Assembly (NCBI RefSeq): GCF_050436995.1
Contig: NC_134763.1
Span: 7,745,001 to 7,809,000, forward strand
Direction of reading: 5' to 3'
Length of the DNA: 64,000 nucleotides
Source of the DNA: Anticarsia gemmatalis
Lineage: Eukaryota > Arthropoda > Insecta > Lepidoptera > Erebidae
Under the pieces are notes generated by a model. That model had not been told where the DNA came from and did not search any database. It saw nothing but the letters and a program-made list of their open reading frames with translations. Made by a program: the position numbers and the translations under genes. Below are positions 22,048-33,982 of the stretch, in pieces (the first letter of the stretch is position 1; each line of letters starts with the position of its first letter).

Positions 22048-22080
22048 GTTAGTTAGTGATTTTTCGCTCTACGGGGACGA
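22048..22080 (-). repeat. Right terminal inverted repeat of the composite element
   Basis: Read on the minus strand it begins TCGTCCCCGTAGAGCGAAAA and continues with TCACTAACTAAC, the inverse of the left end at 18420-18452. Confidence 0.75.
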
Positions 22081-22404
22081 AATAATCTATCGGTTTAATA
22101 ATTTCGGAGAAAGACATATTATGTACTTACAAATAGACAAAATGTAAGTACTTTTTAGTAAGGTGGATAGGCAAAGATTTATTTTTATTACCCAATGGTG
22201 TAGGCGTAGTCAAATGAATACACCCACAATATCATTAAGTTATATCTCAGTTCAGGTAAAAGTGGTCAAGCCTGTAGCCATTTACCAGATAGTATTCATC
22301 TATTCAAATTTGTTTATGTCATTAAGTAGGTATTATCGGGAAATTTATTTTATATGTAATGTTAATTAGGGTACAAAATTCGATACTTTTTTTTGTATAT
22401 TTTA

Positions 22405-22490
22405 GCTATGAATAACGATCGTGAAAAATTAATCAGCGCCCCTAGCGTAATTTTAATGAACTAATTTGTCATACATTTTTTAGAACACTA
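22405..22490 (-). mobile_element. M1 MITE, diverged fragment
   Basis: AATTAATCAGCGCCCCTAGC and GAACTAATTTGTCATACATT match the M1 core in reverse. Confidence 0.6.
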
Positions 22491-22611
22491 AAACAAAAAC
22501 TATAGCTACAAACTACAAAAAATACTTAATTTGCGAATGAATTTAATGCAATTTCCTGTCAAATAAATCATTTAAACTATTAATATAATCTACATTGTAA
22601 ATACCCTACGG

Positions 22612-22745
22612 TTAAGGCCGGTTTGCCACCGAGAGAAGTTTTGTATGAACATTTGATCAGCGCCTCTAACGGGTGCAGTAGGAACTATTTTGCAGTTCAT
22701 TTTAAATGTCTAACTCTCGATATTCGATAGTTCCGACCAAAACCG
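22612..22745 (-). mobile_element. M1 MITE, right-end-eroded copy
   Basis: GATCAGCGCCTCTAACGGGT and CATTTTAAATGTCTAACTCT give the reversed core. The terminal GCGATTCTC is lost at both sides. Confidence 0.75.
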
Positions 22746-22762
22746 CACACAGTAAGCTTTAC

Positions 22763-22963
22763 ATCTTTATATGTATATATAATTCTTCTGTAAGTGTGTA
22801 TGTCACTGAACTTCTCTTAAACGACTGGACCGATTTTGTGTGTGTTCAAGGGGATCTGAGAATGGTTTAGATTCAGAATTTTGTTCGCTGGACAATGTTT
22901 TTTTTAATTATTTTTTACAAATTAAAGACGTGTAGACAGGACAACGTCTGTCGGGTCCACTAG
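22763..22963 (+). mobile_element. Helitron-like element, second family
   Basis: It runs from TCTTTATATGTATATATAAT to CTGTCGGGTCCACTAG, with GGACCGATTTTGTGTGTGTT inside. The same family occurs inverted at 50526-50724. The TC...CTAG ends support a Helitron assignment. Confidence 0.75.
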
Positions 22964-24451
22964 TTTTACTACATTATTTATGATCACTTTCTTGTGGTTG
23001 TGTCAGATAACCTATCCGGTAGATAAAAGTGACAGCAAATGTCAGAATTTCACCGAAAGGCTAACCGACACTTTCAAAGTGGCGAGTCTTCGTATCTATC
23101 AGATACTCTATCATGCATTTAGCCGTAAGTCTTGAATCCGACCTTCAGAGTAAAACAAAAGTACACGAGTAATTCTGTAGCGCCTTGAAACCTTAATATT
23201 ATCGATCTGTTCACGCCCATTATTGGGTGCAAGCCTTTTGAAATATTCTCCTTTTGCCTCTTCGAATAAATGAAAGGTCATAGCCGCGGTGTTATTAATT
23301 GTGCTCGATTAATTTTAGGAACAACTTCAAAGATTTCTGACGGTTCATTCGTTTTGTAATAACCGCAGCGATTTTTGTTCAAGTGATACAAACAGAATTA
23401 ATTCGAGTCCCATAGTGTTTAAAGATTATATAGCCCGAAAACCCAAAAACTGAGTTGAGAATCTTGTGCGTAAGGTGTGCAAAATATTAAATTAAGTATT
23501 GGAGGCATAAAAAATATTGTAATTTGAATATTTATAAGTCAAATTTACGCTTCGGTTGCTTCTTTGCTTCGGCCACTTTTTTTTTTGACACATGTCATTC
23601 ACAAATCTGAATTACAGTCCAGATAAATCGCGCATTCCAAGGCTCTTTACTAAATTTTCGGATTGTACAGAGCGGAGTTTTTTACTCGCATATGATACTG
23701 AAGCCAGATGGCATTTAAACTTAAAGCATTTCAATGTATTTAAAGCCCTTGCATGAACCAAAATCACGGATTCCCAACTTACCAGAACTCAGCTGCAAAA
23801 CTATTAGTATTTTTTTTCTAATAAAATACTCCGTCATTAAGTCGCGTGTACACATAACTCAATTAATATAATTTCGTCTTCTCAAACCTGGTTGATCGAT
23901 GAAAAAGAAAAGACACAGCATCCTCTCCCAGCACATCTGGGGACGTGACAAACAACTCAGTCCAATGACCTTTTGGAGGATGTTTACCAGTTCATACACA
24001 TTCAAACTTGTTTTGTATGTACCCAGCCTTACATGGGCTGAATACTTGACACTATCGAGTTTTTATTCTACATATCTTTATAATGATATACAACAGTTTT
24101 TCCTGTATTTTTACTACTATTAAACGGAAAAAGAATGAGAATTTTTAATTTTCCATATTTCTAAGATCTCCAGAACTTTTAAACGCGTCTGTAAAAATAT
24201 GTCTACTTAAATACTGTAGTATTCAAGTCCGAGGAAATTAGTCCAAACTCTATTCTATTAGTTACAGAAAGTTAATTAATTGTCTTTATTTTCGAAGATA
24301 AAATTGGCATGTCTAAGCATGTTAATGAGACCACAGCGCTTGGACGACTGCCCAAATCATTCACTTAGCTAATATAACTTTATTATTTACACTACCTACA
24401 AATACATTGCACAAACTTAATATCGTAAGGATTCTCTGATCCCAGGGCTCC
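22964..24451. other. AT-rich noncoding DNA
   Basis: No supported feature. The plus frame 23899-24123 is short and unremarkable. Confidence 0.5.
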
Positions 24452-24555
24452 CTTACCCCCGGTTTCTGAGTACATTTGGCGGTAGTTTTATATGAGTTTA
24501 AACGCTATTGAATAGATAAACTACCGCTTAATGTACCTCAGAAACCGGGAGTTAG
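24452..24555. mobile_element. Palindromic mini-element P, copy 2
   Basis: It has the same arms as copy 1 (CCCCCGGTTTCTGAGTACAT at left) with part of the left arm and loop deleted, giving 104 bp. It ends CAGAAACCGGGAGTTAG. Confidence 0.85.
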
Positions 24556-24805
24556 TCACGCAGGGCGGATGGGCTAGGACTGTGTTTTTGTGGAATCACC
24601 ACATAGCCTATTCTTGCCTCCCGTAGGGGTAGTGCGTAACCGCAGGAATTTTTCCCCCGAGATAAATAACAAAAGCTCTCGTAATTAAAGTTAGATAAAT
24701 AGAGATTTATATTACTTCTGATTGCTACCCTGATGAAGTAAATAACTGTAGAATCACATCTCGTTTCTTATATTCATTAATATGTGTGACAAAATTATTA
24801 GTCGA

Positions 24806-24875
24806 CTAGTCCCTACCCGCGACTTCGTCCGCTTGAATTACTTCATCAAAAAATAACTCTTGCACTTTTAATATT
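24806..24875 (-). mobile_element. Helitron-like 3' end fragment (family D), minus strand
   Basis: CTAGTCCCTACCCGCGACTT followed by CGTCCGCTTGAATTACTTCA is the inverse of a family D end. It fades after about 70 bases. Confidence 0.5.
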
Positions 24876-24979
24876 AGAACGATTTAAACTTAATATACAG
24901 CATTGTATAAAGGCGGACTTAATGCGACGGTTATTAGTGAACATGAAAAACCTGCCCTAAGTTAACAATAAAAAACGGG

Positions 24980-25195
24980 TAAGTGTGGATCGGATTCGCG
25001 CACGGAGAGTTCCGTACCATTTAAAGCTAATATATAAATACATAATGTGTGAATAGCTCAAGGGTCTACTTAGTGCTGTTATGAGTATTGAATAAATCAA
25101 CCAAAAAAAGGCGTTGTCTTACAGTCTGGTCACAGACAGACAGAAAGTCTTAGTAATAGGGATTCCTTTTCACCCTTTAGGCACGGAACCCTGAA
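24980..25195 (+). repeat. Dispersed repeat F
   Basis: GTCACAGACAGACAGAAAGT, TTAGTAATAGGGATTCCTTT and TTTAGGCACGGAACCCTGAA form the conserved tail, a very common lepidopteran repeat end. An earlier block, CACGGAGAGTTCCGTACCAT, belongs to the same family. Confidence 0.55.
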
Positions 25196-25884
25196 AGAAT
25201 ATCTATACAAAAGCATGTATTTTCAGAACATTTGTAACTGTATAGAGACGGCTGCTCAATCCAATTTATTTATGTAGATTACTACAGATGAACATTTGAT
25301 AACATAGTTACAATTACACAAAGAATTCCATTCAACATGGCCGGTAATAATCACTATTATCATTAATGACAGTTGACATATTATTTTAATTATATTCACA
25401 TAAAAATAAAGTAAAAGAGAACATCGCCGTGATATTCTCAATGATAAAAGATAAGTAGTCTATTATTCGTGGCCAATTAACTGTAGAGACCTATGTGGTT
25501 ATGTTCGTTATCTAATTGGCGGAGCGTGGAGGCAGCGGGTTCATATCCGATGCGAATGGAATTTTCTGGAACACTTTTACGCATAAGACTTGCAGTTTAT
25601 AATGTAATTACTAAGTCTTTTAGATTATCTGAAGATAAACGATCTGAAATGTTTTGGGTATCGTTTGCCGTTATTCGCGTGCTTTGATTCTTGAAATTTT
25701 GATTGATCACAGTAGCCGACCTGTGAATCTTCAACCTTCTCAACATCTAATTACCAATTAGGTACAAAAACTAGCAATATGTTCGCTGTATGGGAAGTCC
25801 AAAGTCAACTGTTAGTGTAACCAACGCCTTGAGCCGACTTTAGCCTTTGGGATATAATTTCATCGTTTAAATTAAAGTCGCTTA

Positions 25885-26037
25885 TACTGTTTGCCTCTTT
25901 GTATGCTTAGATCTTCAAAACGACGCGACGGATTTTTTTAATAGATAGAGCAATTCAGGAGGATTGTATAAGTGTAAAAACTATAATGGTTCTTGTAAAA
26001 TAACATTTTAAACCAGGCGAAGCCGGGTGGGCCGCTA
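25885..26037 (+). mobile_element. Helitron-like element with CCGCTAG end
   Basis: It contains GATCTTCAAAACGACGCGAC near its start and ends CCAGGCGAAGCCGGGTGGGC followed by CGCTAG. It is another member of the lepidopteran group with a GCGAAG-containing 3' hairpin. Confidence 0.6.
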
Positions 26038-26334
26038 GCAATATGCAATTTTATTGCTCATCAAACATTTTGAACGAGACCGTTCACACGTTTCTTAATA
26101 TATAGATACACGTCTTCATCTCATAGTTAAAAGCCGGCTTTATTGAGATAATCACTTACTCTACACCTCGGTCCAAATATTTTGAACAAAAAAGCACGCG
26201 GCCTGTTATTGAATGCCGATATTCCCTCGCGATAACTTAATTCCACGAATAACGTTACCTTTTTAAAAGCCATATATCATCTGACATAGTTCTTGGAATA
26301 AAAATATTATAAAGGCTCATAAATGTCTCATTGA

Positions 26335-26490
26335 AGTAGCACTATTCTCTGCAATTAAAACCACCGAGTATCAAGAGTATGACATTTAAAATGTACTGCC
26401 AAAATAGTTTCTACGACGCCCGCTAGAGGCGCTAAATCGATTGTCAAACAAAATTCGATACTCGATGTTCCAATTGCAGAGAATCATGTC
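26335..26490 (+). mobile_element. M1 MITE, full length, diverged ends
   Basis: It runs from AAGTAGCACTATTCTCTGCA to TTGCAGAGAATCATGTC, with the intact core GACATTTAAAATGTACTGCC. Confidence 0.82.
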
Positions 26491-26517
26491 CAATGTTTAG
26501 CTTATAAATACTGTTTT

Positions 26518-26655
26518 TATAGCGGCAGCAGAAATACGTAATTTGTGAAAATTTCGGCCTTTGATGGACAGCCTGGTGCCAGACTGACAGACCGATAGCG
26601 GAATCTTAGTAGTACAGTCCCGTTTTTATCCTTCGGGCACGGAATGCTACAAACC
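26518..26655 (+). repeat. Dispersed repeat F
   Basis: AGCGGCAGCAGAAATACGTA, GGACAGCCTGGTGCCAGACT and ATCCTTCGGGCACGGAATGC give the family order. It follows the M1 copy at 26335-26490. Confidence 0.55.
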
Positions 26656-27979
26656 ATTTTGAATAAAGGTAGGATTAGCAGTCAGACATCACACAATTTT
26701 TATTTTACTGGTTTACTTCTTTGCCGTTTGTTCGAAGGCATTTATCACCATTACCGGCAAAAGCCCTAAAACAATCAACAATGAACTGATAATAAAAAAT
26801 GTAGTACAATACAATATTGTAGTGAACGATAGCCGTTTTACTTATTATCTTGGCATTTGTAAGTCAAATGAAGGAAGGTCAATGCCCGGTTCAGTAAGGA
26901 ACGTATCTGTTCCTTACATTGTTTCGTCGTAGTAAGCCGATACGCTCCCACCGTCATTTGAAAATCAACTCTATGGTATAAGTAATTGAGTTGAAATTTC
27001 AATAGCAGTTTTTTAGCATAGTTGTTGAATGAAATTTCGTTTATTTGTTTACAATCTTTTGGTCGATTTCGTTGTAAGGTATCTTAATACCGTAAATACA
27101 ATGGGACATTAAATTAAGTAGTCAAAAATATTGCATCTGAGATCGCAAATATTTGTTTCAAGGCAAGCAATCAATAACCAAAGACATTGTTTGAAAATTT
27201 TGGATGACTTTAAATGTCAGTAATTGATATTTAAATTCAATTTCCGCTTATGAATATATGTCACATAACTCATAAACAATCTGCTGGATAAGGTGACATC
27301 GAATGCATGAAATCGACTGTCAAAATTCCATCAATAAGTTATCTGATACTTATCAAGGAGTGGTAATACCGGACTTTGCGATTGTTAAAGTTCCAGTTAA
27401 TGAAGCCATAACTTTAGAGTAGAGTGCCAATGAGAAAAGATGGCAAGAAATTAAAATATTTAGTATTTTTAATCTTCGAGTAGAAAATAATTAAATAATT
27501 TAGTGTAGCGGCTGCTAGCCTAATCGTCAAATTTAATTATTATTAGACAAATAAACAAAAATAAAATTCTATTTTCTTTATTTTTCACATTTTTTTTATA
27601 TTATGTAGGGTTTTTGTAAATTGACTTTTATTACTTTTCTATTAATTTTACCATGTTTTTACCGCTATATAAAAGCTATAAATTAAACTGGACAAGTTGG
27701 ATTCCAGAGCTCCTTTAATTAAATGACATAAGAACATAACTATGGGTCGTTCATTAAAATTTAATGTTTTTATAATATATCGAAATGTGTGGGCATTGCG
27801 GCTAATCAACACCGTTGTTCTGACCATGTAACCTTTTGTTTAATTAGAGGCCATATACAGGTCCAACACGTTTTTGAATTACTTCTACGTGTTTATGACA
27901 GAAATAGATTTATAGAATGTTCAAATTTAACAACCATAAACTTAGAGCCTAAAGCCGTAATATTGCTTTCTAGAGCCCT
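26656..27979. other. AT-rich noncoding DNA
   Basis: No supported feature. GAACGTATCTGTTCCTTACA near 26900 contains a small inverted repeat (AAGGAACG with GTTCCTT). Confidence 0.45.
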
Positions 27980-28112
27980 TTTTTACAGTTGGTACTATCG
28001 AGTATCAAGAGTTTGACATTTAAAATGTACTACAAAAATTGTTCCTGCGACGCCCACTACAGGCGCTGATTTTATTTATCGATAGCTTGTGGTTTTCGGT
28101 AGATGGTAGTTT
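27980..28112 (+). mobile_element. M1 MITE, ends eroded
   Basis: TACTATCGAGTATCAAGAGT and GACATTTAAAATGTACTAC, with GCGACGCCCACTACAGGCGC, are M1 core. It stops at GGTAGATGGTAG. Confidence 0.75.
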
Positions 28113-28730
28113 TTATATAAATACATTATATAAATACATATATATTTTACCATCTTTAAAAGAAAAAAATACTTACTGTACCTAATATTTGCTATACAAT
28201 TTATATTTATTGTTCAGTTGAAAGAGTAAGAAATAACATTTCTGGAAAGCGCTTGCTATACACATAACCTTTTAAGTTACTTAATTACTAACAATTATAA
28301 GATACATCTATGTTTGTTGTTCTATAATAAACTTCACAAAGACTCCATTATACAACTGCAAAGTAAAAGTTCAAAGTTTTAAAAGATAAAGCATAAATTA
28401 TTACATATCTTAATAAGAGTTTATTTAGAAAGTAATCTTTCGGCTCAATTCAAACAACTTTGTATCACAAATTATAAACAATTTATGTTCAAACAAGGAA
28501 CTAATTGTTTTTGTTAATAACTTTGACATGCCGTGATAAGCTCACAAAGAAGTGAATGTACTAAAACAGTTAAACCCCACTTATGTGATAAAAATGTTGC
28601 TGACTTCGACTGACTAATTGTATACAGTTATACAGACTAATTATAATAGTTCGAAAAAAACTTATTTTAAAGAAAAAATACACGTTTCAGCTCCATCAAC
28701 TAAACATACTTAATATCTATGTATGACCGC
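28113..28730. other. AT-rich noncoding DNA
   Basis: A direct repeat of ATATAAATACAT occurs twice at 28115-28142. Nothing else is recognisable. Confidence 0.5.
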
Positions 28731-28860
28731 CTCCGTGGCGCAGTGGTTTAGGTCGCCACGCCGCTACCATTGCGTCAGAAGGTCGAGAGTTCAATTCCCA
28801 CACGGAACAATTAATTTCTGCGATCTACAATTAATTGTTTCGGGTCTGCCTACCCTACTC
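28731..28860 (+). mobile_element. tRNA-derived SINE, 5' part
   Basis: It opens GCCTCCGTGGCGCAGTGGTT (A-box) and continues to AGTTCAATTCCCACACGGAA (B-box), then AATTAATTGTTTCGGGTCTG. The 3' end is lost. It is the best-kept head in the window. Confidence 0.82.
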
Positions 28861-29252
28861 CTTTTTGACTCGGTATAAATGTACCATTTTAGTAAAATCG
28901 TGGATAACTTTTTCGTGGGAAAATGTCGATAAAATACAATATTTTTTAATACACATTTCTTTTGTCATAAGCCGAGACACTGTATGATTACAATTATTTT
29001 TATAATAATTTATTGAAAAATGTACATGCTTTTTCATGAATAAAATTGCGTTATCAAGATAAATTTAATTTTCCTCATTAATGTTAATATTACCATGAAA
29101 ACTGGTTAATAGTGTGTAAATTTAAATATATTATTTAGTATGCATAATGATGCATACTTACTTACGTACATAACATCACGCCTTTTATGCCCGAAGGTAT
29201 AGACGAGTTGTTTGTAACAGTACAAATTCTAAATTACATTAATTATAACACT

Positions 29253-29680
29253 AGAGGCCGCCCACGACTTCGTCCGCGTGGAATACCTTTTTTTTCGCCA
29301 GGAAAATGCATTACTGCATGTCCCGCTCCAGGGAGGAAGCGGGGGTCTGTCGGGCTCTCCCCCCGGCTAGGCGTTCCGGCTTTTAAATTTGGGCATACCG
29401 ACTAAAAACCTGACGGTGTTCCTTCAACAGTCACCATAAAGTGGCCAGGACGCGGTACCTCCAATTGGATACTCCGCGTCCCCCCCGTGGAAAACCTTGC
29501 ATAATGTGCTCGTTATTCCCGTGTAAATCCCGATTCCTCGGGATCTCCGGGATAGAAGGCCTATGTTATTCTGGGTCTCAACTACCTACATACCAAATTT
29601 CATTGCAATCGGTTCACTAGTATTTTGCCTGAAAAGGTAACAAACATACTCATAAACTTTCGCGTTTATAATATTAGTGG
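29253..29680 (-). mobile_element. Helitron-like element interrupted by a GC-rich insert
   Basis: The left end CTAGAGGCCGCCCACGACTT continues with CGTCCGCGTGGA; the right end reads AACTTTCGCGTTTATAATAT. Between about 29305 and 29490 lies unrelated GC-rich sequence with GGAAGCGGGGGTCTGTCGGG and CTCCCCCCGGCTAGGCG. After it the element resumes at CGTGGAAAACCTTG and CGTTATTCCCGTG. Confidence 0.6.
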
Positions 29681-29689
29681 GTTGTTCTC

Positions 29690-29845
29690 CATAGTAGTCT
29701 GGAGTTTGGTAACGTGCCCTGTATATAACAACAAGCTCGCTCCCTTTCAGATGGGACTAACATTGTTTATGAAAAGACGCGGTTGTATTTCACGTACACG
29801 GCTTTCTTGTTACACCTGAAGGACACCTTCAGGAATAACAGCCGT
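29690..29845 (+). repeat. Dispersed repeat E
   Basis: TTTGGTAACGTGCCCTGTAT, ATGGGACTAACATTGTTTAT and GACGCGGTTGTATTTCAC match 35745-35890. It ends with a small hairpin, ACCTGAAGG-ACA-CCTTCAGG, near 29815-29833. Confidence 0.6.
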
Positions 29846-30164
29846 GATATTATGTATGTATGTGTGTATGTATGTAAGTAATTATGCATAAACCGCATCC
29901 AAAAATAGTTAACAAACAAGTAAAACTATCATCTGAACATATTTTTATTGAAATTAATTGATTCACATTATACCGTAACCATCTGCCATCATTATGTTAA
30001 ACGGTTATAAATTGTGTGACACCTCGAGGCTAAATACAGTACTTAAACTTATTACACGGTGGAACAAGTCTAAATTATATTCTTGTTTAAGAAACCAATT
30101 AATCATCGTCAGCGTGTGAATTTTCATGTACCCAATACAACCTGCCGTTTACGCCAGTCGCCCT

Positions 30165-30292
30165 GTTTTGTGGCTAGTCCGAGTATCGAGAGTTTTACAT
30201 TTAAAATGTACTGCAACAATAGTTCCTACGGCTTCCTCTAGAGGCGCTGATCCGATTTTCATATAAACTTGAAAGCTGGTCGGTGGTCTAGG
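30165..30292 (+). mobile_element. M1 MITE, left end eroded
   Basis: CCGAGTATCGAGAGTTTTAC, ACATTTAAAATGTACTGC and CTCTAGAGGCGCTGATCCGA give the core. The terminal repeats are not preserved. Confidence 0.75.
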
Positions 30293-31426
30293 GGTTTTCT
30301 TCTTTCATTTTTGCAAATTGTCCCGCCCAAAGTGACTGGACAGAATATTCATGTCACGAGAATTCAATCCCTGCCTGAACGAAATGATAATAATTAAATT
30401 AATTTAAATTCCACCCCCTTTCTTCTTATACCGCGCTAAATATTACTTACCTTACTGAAGTTTCATGTGCTATGTATCTGACTAACAAATTAACTGTACG
30501 ATTTTAACAGTAGTCAATATCGAATTGTACTAATGTCTAGTTTAATATAGGAGAAAGGTAACTTACAATGTTTCAATTTAATTCATATCAATCGCAATTT
30601 CTGCTTGTAATGTCTTATTCCGTTGAATTGATTTATGTTATAATGCAAACAGTTTTAAGGCAAGCACGTGTGCTTTCACGAAAAGCCATTACAAAGTTGC
30701 ATTTTATCATACACAGTTAGACGTCATTATGAAAGAAACCACCTCACATCAAGCCAAGATGATGTTATTCATTTTAACTCACTACTATTCTGCTGAAATG
30801 AGAAAATTACATTGACTTGACCATGCTGGTAAGCTAAAAATGTATAAAAAGAATTCAATATGCCATATGTGGGGATCAAATGATCTGACGGAATTAGTGC
30901 CTGAAACTCATAGATTATTACTTCGACAAGTTTATTTCATTGCGTAATTAATTATGTATCGTGAGCTCCAAAATATTTACCGCACATAAGACCCATTGTC
31001 CATCTTAGTAATAAGTTACAATCACGCGAAACTGCCACTAAAAGTTTATTCTCAAAACATTACTGAAACTGTTATAAAGACATCCAATTACCGAAGCACC
31101 ATTTCGTAAGTGTAAGTAAAACCTCACGAAATTTCGGCTCCTGTAGACATTCGCTTATAAATGTACAATGTAGTGGTTATAACAAATCAATCAAGTAGTA
31201 CGCCAATAAACGATGGACTTTAATGTTTCTTAATAGCCTGTTCTCATGCCGTGATTGAAACGTGAAATGTCGAGAAACTTGTCCTGTTTTGCCTTAAATT
31301 ACTTGCAATAAGTGTGTTACGGAACCATGTAAGTTACTGCGATCAATTGCGTTTAAAGTGTTTATCGTCAATCATCAGACTGAAGCCATTGTTAACTCAT
31401 CCTCGGCTATTACCTGCCAAGAAGAA
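30293..31426. other. AT-rich noncoding DNA
   Basis: No gene or clear repeat seen. Confidence 0.5.
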
Positions 31427-31617
31427 TCTATACTAATATTATGAATCTGAAAAAAAAAATAGTGTTGGATAGCCTATTTACTGAGGAAAGCTAGGCTATA
31501 TAACATCACGCTACGACCAAATAGGAGCAGAGTACCAGTAAAAAAATTAGGAAAACGGGAAAAAATATGACCTATTCTCCATTAGGTGACGCAGGCGAAG
31601 TTGCGCGGGTCAGCTAT
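31427..31617 (+). mobile_element. LEP1-like Helitron with internal deletion
   Basis: It starts TCTATACTAATATTATGAA and ends GCGCGGGTCAGCTAT. The GTTT tract and the AACGCGCTAATC block are replaced by a short A-run. Confidence 0.8.
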
Positions 31618-31644
31618 ATATCATAAAAAAATAAATATTGAATT

Positions 31645-31745
31645 CGTTAAATGACTTGGGGCAAGTCCGCCCTCTATTACGTGGGATTAACATTGTAAAT
31701 GGCTAAACCGTGTGTCTTACACCTTCGGGTGCAAAAAGCGTGATT
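31645..31745 (+). repeat. Dispersed repeat E, partial
   Basis: GGGATTAACATTGTAAATGG and the paired ACACCTTCGGGTGCAAAAAG match the middle and end of family E. Confidence 0.45.
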
Positions 31746-33364
31746 TAAAATTAAAATAACATATAAAATAAATAACTCTAAGATCAAACAAACCCCAAAA
31801 TAATAAAGAAAGAAGTATTAATGTTACAAACATCGCGCAAAAATTTGAAACAAAACGGTCTTCTTATAACCACTTAGCACGTAAGTCCGTTCACTGTTGC
31901 CTAAAGCGCATCCAATCCTTGATTCTACTCATCAGGTATCAAGACATTCAATTTTACGAGTGAAATCGAGCGCTTAAACACGTAATAATTCGCGATAAAA
32001 TACCTGATAATTTGATGTAAGGGTTATGGAATGGGCTGTTGCGGACTGAACCCATCGTAACTCAGACCCAATGGGCGCATAGTGGGTTTAAATTTAAAGT
32101 TATGGGTACGCACAGATTTTATGTTTTAATTTGTAAGAATCGATTTCGCACTGATCATATCAATCGATTGTGCGTTTATTATTTCTTGTTTACTTAACGA
32201 GATTTTTTAAATCTCGGTTGGAAGGTTTTTTATGGTAATTGGTTAAGTAGTGAGTTGTTGAAATGAGTCAGACTGGCGGATTGGACTTGAATTGTTACAT
32301 AGTTATGGGTCTGATTTAAAGCGTATCTTTCGTTGCGTTGCAGTGTTAAATGAAAATGATTTATTTATATAGGTCAAGTACTATAATACTGTGTGAATTT
32401 ACCGCCAGTTCGGAAGGTAGGACCAATAAAAGAGCTGGCAAGAAACTCTTGGACACTTTTTTTTTATTTCAAAGGGTGTAAGTGAAATTGGACACAAAAT
32501 ATCTTTGGCTTAAATTGATTTAGTTCGTTCGAACCGTTGCGTGTAAGTCCAATGTTACTTAGTTACCGTCACCAGCTGTAATAAGACCCTTCAGATCAAT
32601 TTACGAACTTTTAAATCGTTTTGTTGTCAAATATATTTAATACAAAGGCTGTGCCGCCGACACGTGGTTTAAAAATTGTTTTAATAGTTAGGTTTGACTC
32701 GAATTTGATGTATTTGAAACGATAGCGCTACTTCATAACTCGGTACTGTAATCGCGTTCGTACAAAGTACTTTAAATTACTTTTTTTTTGGTTACTAAAC
32801 TAACAGTGCTGATCATACAAAATGTATCGTAGTTACTCGATAGTAGTAGAGCATATCCTCTCTAAAGACAAATTATTTCTGCAGAAAATTAAGAGATTAA
32901 TTTAATATCGGACATATTTTGATGGCGTTAGTTTCACTACAAAAGTAAGCGTTACACGATTTTAATAGACTAATTCTTTCTTTAAACGATAAGAGATGGG
33001 AAATTGCCCCACTTGACATTTTCCTCATATCCCAAATTTTATCCAATAGATTAAGTTGTTTACCCATTAAACTGTTAGTAACAGAGTCCCTTTAGTATTT
33101 ATATTACTAATGTAGGGTTAACGTATTTGTCGTACATACAAAGAAGCCATACAAAGCATGCATTATGAAACAACTTGTTAGATGTGTGAATTATTATGCA
33201 ACGTGGTGCTAAACGATTTGTCCAACCTTAAGGTTGCTCTGCAAATTGAAAACACGTGAGAAAGTACGTATTGCAAGGACTAGTTTTAGATGGGTGACCA
33301 TTTTTTTATTTAATAACGGACGTAAGACTGGTACAATTTTAGTTCCGCTTGTTAAGTCTATGTG
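31746..33364. other. AT-rich noncoding DNA
   Basis: A short block at about 32400-32465 (ACCGCCAGTTCGGAAGGTAG, AGAGCTGGCAAGAAACTCTT) resembles the LINE-like 3' end repeat of 19980-20122. An M1 fragment lies at 32802. Confidence 0.45.
32802..32855 (+). mobile_element. M1 MITE, right-end fragment
   Basis: CAGTGCTGATCATACAAAAT and ACTCGATAGTAGTAGAG match only the M1 right third. Confidence 0.55.
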
Positions 33365-33565
33365 TCTGGTCGTTCCATAGATGACCACATTGTGATATTT
33401 GAACTGATTTCATGCTTCACAAAGCACGTAAAAATCGGTCGCGGTTGTGATCGATTAAGACACAGGGCAGTGTTTAAGCCATGTCCTAGACTTTCGAGCG
33501 ACTTAAACAACTTTGACATTAGGTCGACCACTAACCTGAACTACGATGAAATTAAAAAGTGGCCA
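33365..33565 (+). repeat. Dispersed repeat B
   Basis: It shares GGTCGTTCCATAGATGACC, AAAGCACGTAAAAATCGGTC and ACTTTGACATTAGGTCGACC with the copy at 1382. Confidence 0.65.
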
Positions 33566-33818
33566 CTGCATATAGATCAAGTTTGACTTTATAAACTACT
33601 CGGCAACAAAATATTTGTAGTACAAAACGATAGCAGCAATCAATGGACAGATTATAATTTAGATAGGAACTGAATGCTCGTATTGATTTTATTATTAACT
33701 TGTGACATGCAAAACTATCAATGTAAGCCTGAAGGGCAAGGTTATATCCATGTGACATTTTATATCAACATATACGAAGATAATAGGTAAAAAAAATGTT
33801 AGTTAAATTATACCAACA

Positions 33819-33982
33819 CTAGTTGACCCGCGCAACTTTTCTTGCGTCACATAAGAGAAAACGAATCATAGTTTCCCAATTTTTGTAACATATTTTAATT
33901 TGTCAATTCGCACCAGTAGTTTCTGAGATTACCGCGTTCAAACAAACAAACAAACTCTTCAGCTTTATAATATTAGTATAGA
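33819..33982 (-). mobile_element. LEP1-like Helitron, internally deleted
   Basis: It is the reverse complement of the family: CTAGTTGACCCGCGCAAC at the left and TTATAATATTAGTATAGA at the right, with A and T in the expected flanking positions. The middle block before the rolling-circle end is missing. Confidence 0.82.

Larger units (their letters stand above)
18420..22080. mobile_element. Composite 3.66-kb DNA transposon with 33-bp terminal inverted repeats
   Basis: The left end starts TCGTCCCCGTAGA at 18420 and the right end is its inverse, ending at 22080. The two 33-base ends match at about 29 positions. Just inside both ends, variants of GCGAAAA-N-TAACTAACTA recur (about 18609, 18730, 18780, 21791, 21815). 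Repeated subterminal motifs of this kind are commonly transposase-binding sites. The interior holds an unassigned GC-rich patch (about 18980-19135), a minus-strand R1-like LINE fragment (19216-21345) and a plus-strand protein tail (about 21345-21525). The flanks are A-rich, and I cannot define a target duplication. The superfamily is unassigned. I infer that this was one transposon that carried or later received the LINE fragment. Confidence 0.7.

Noticed and set aside
28731..28860. A tRNA gene (clear A-box and B-box)
   Set aside because: The head is followed by the SINE body shared with other copies, and the arms do not make a full cloverleaf with an acceptor stem.
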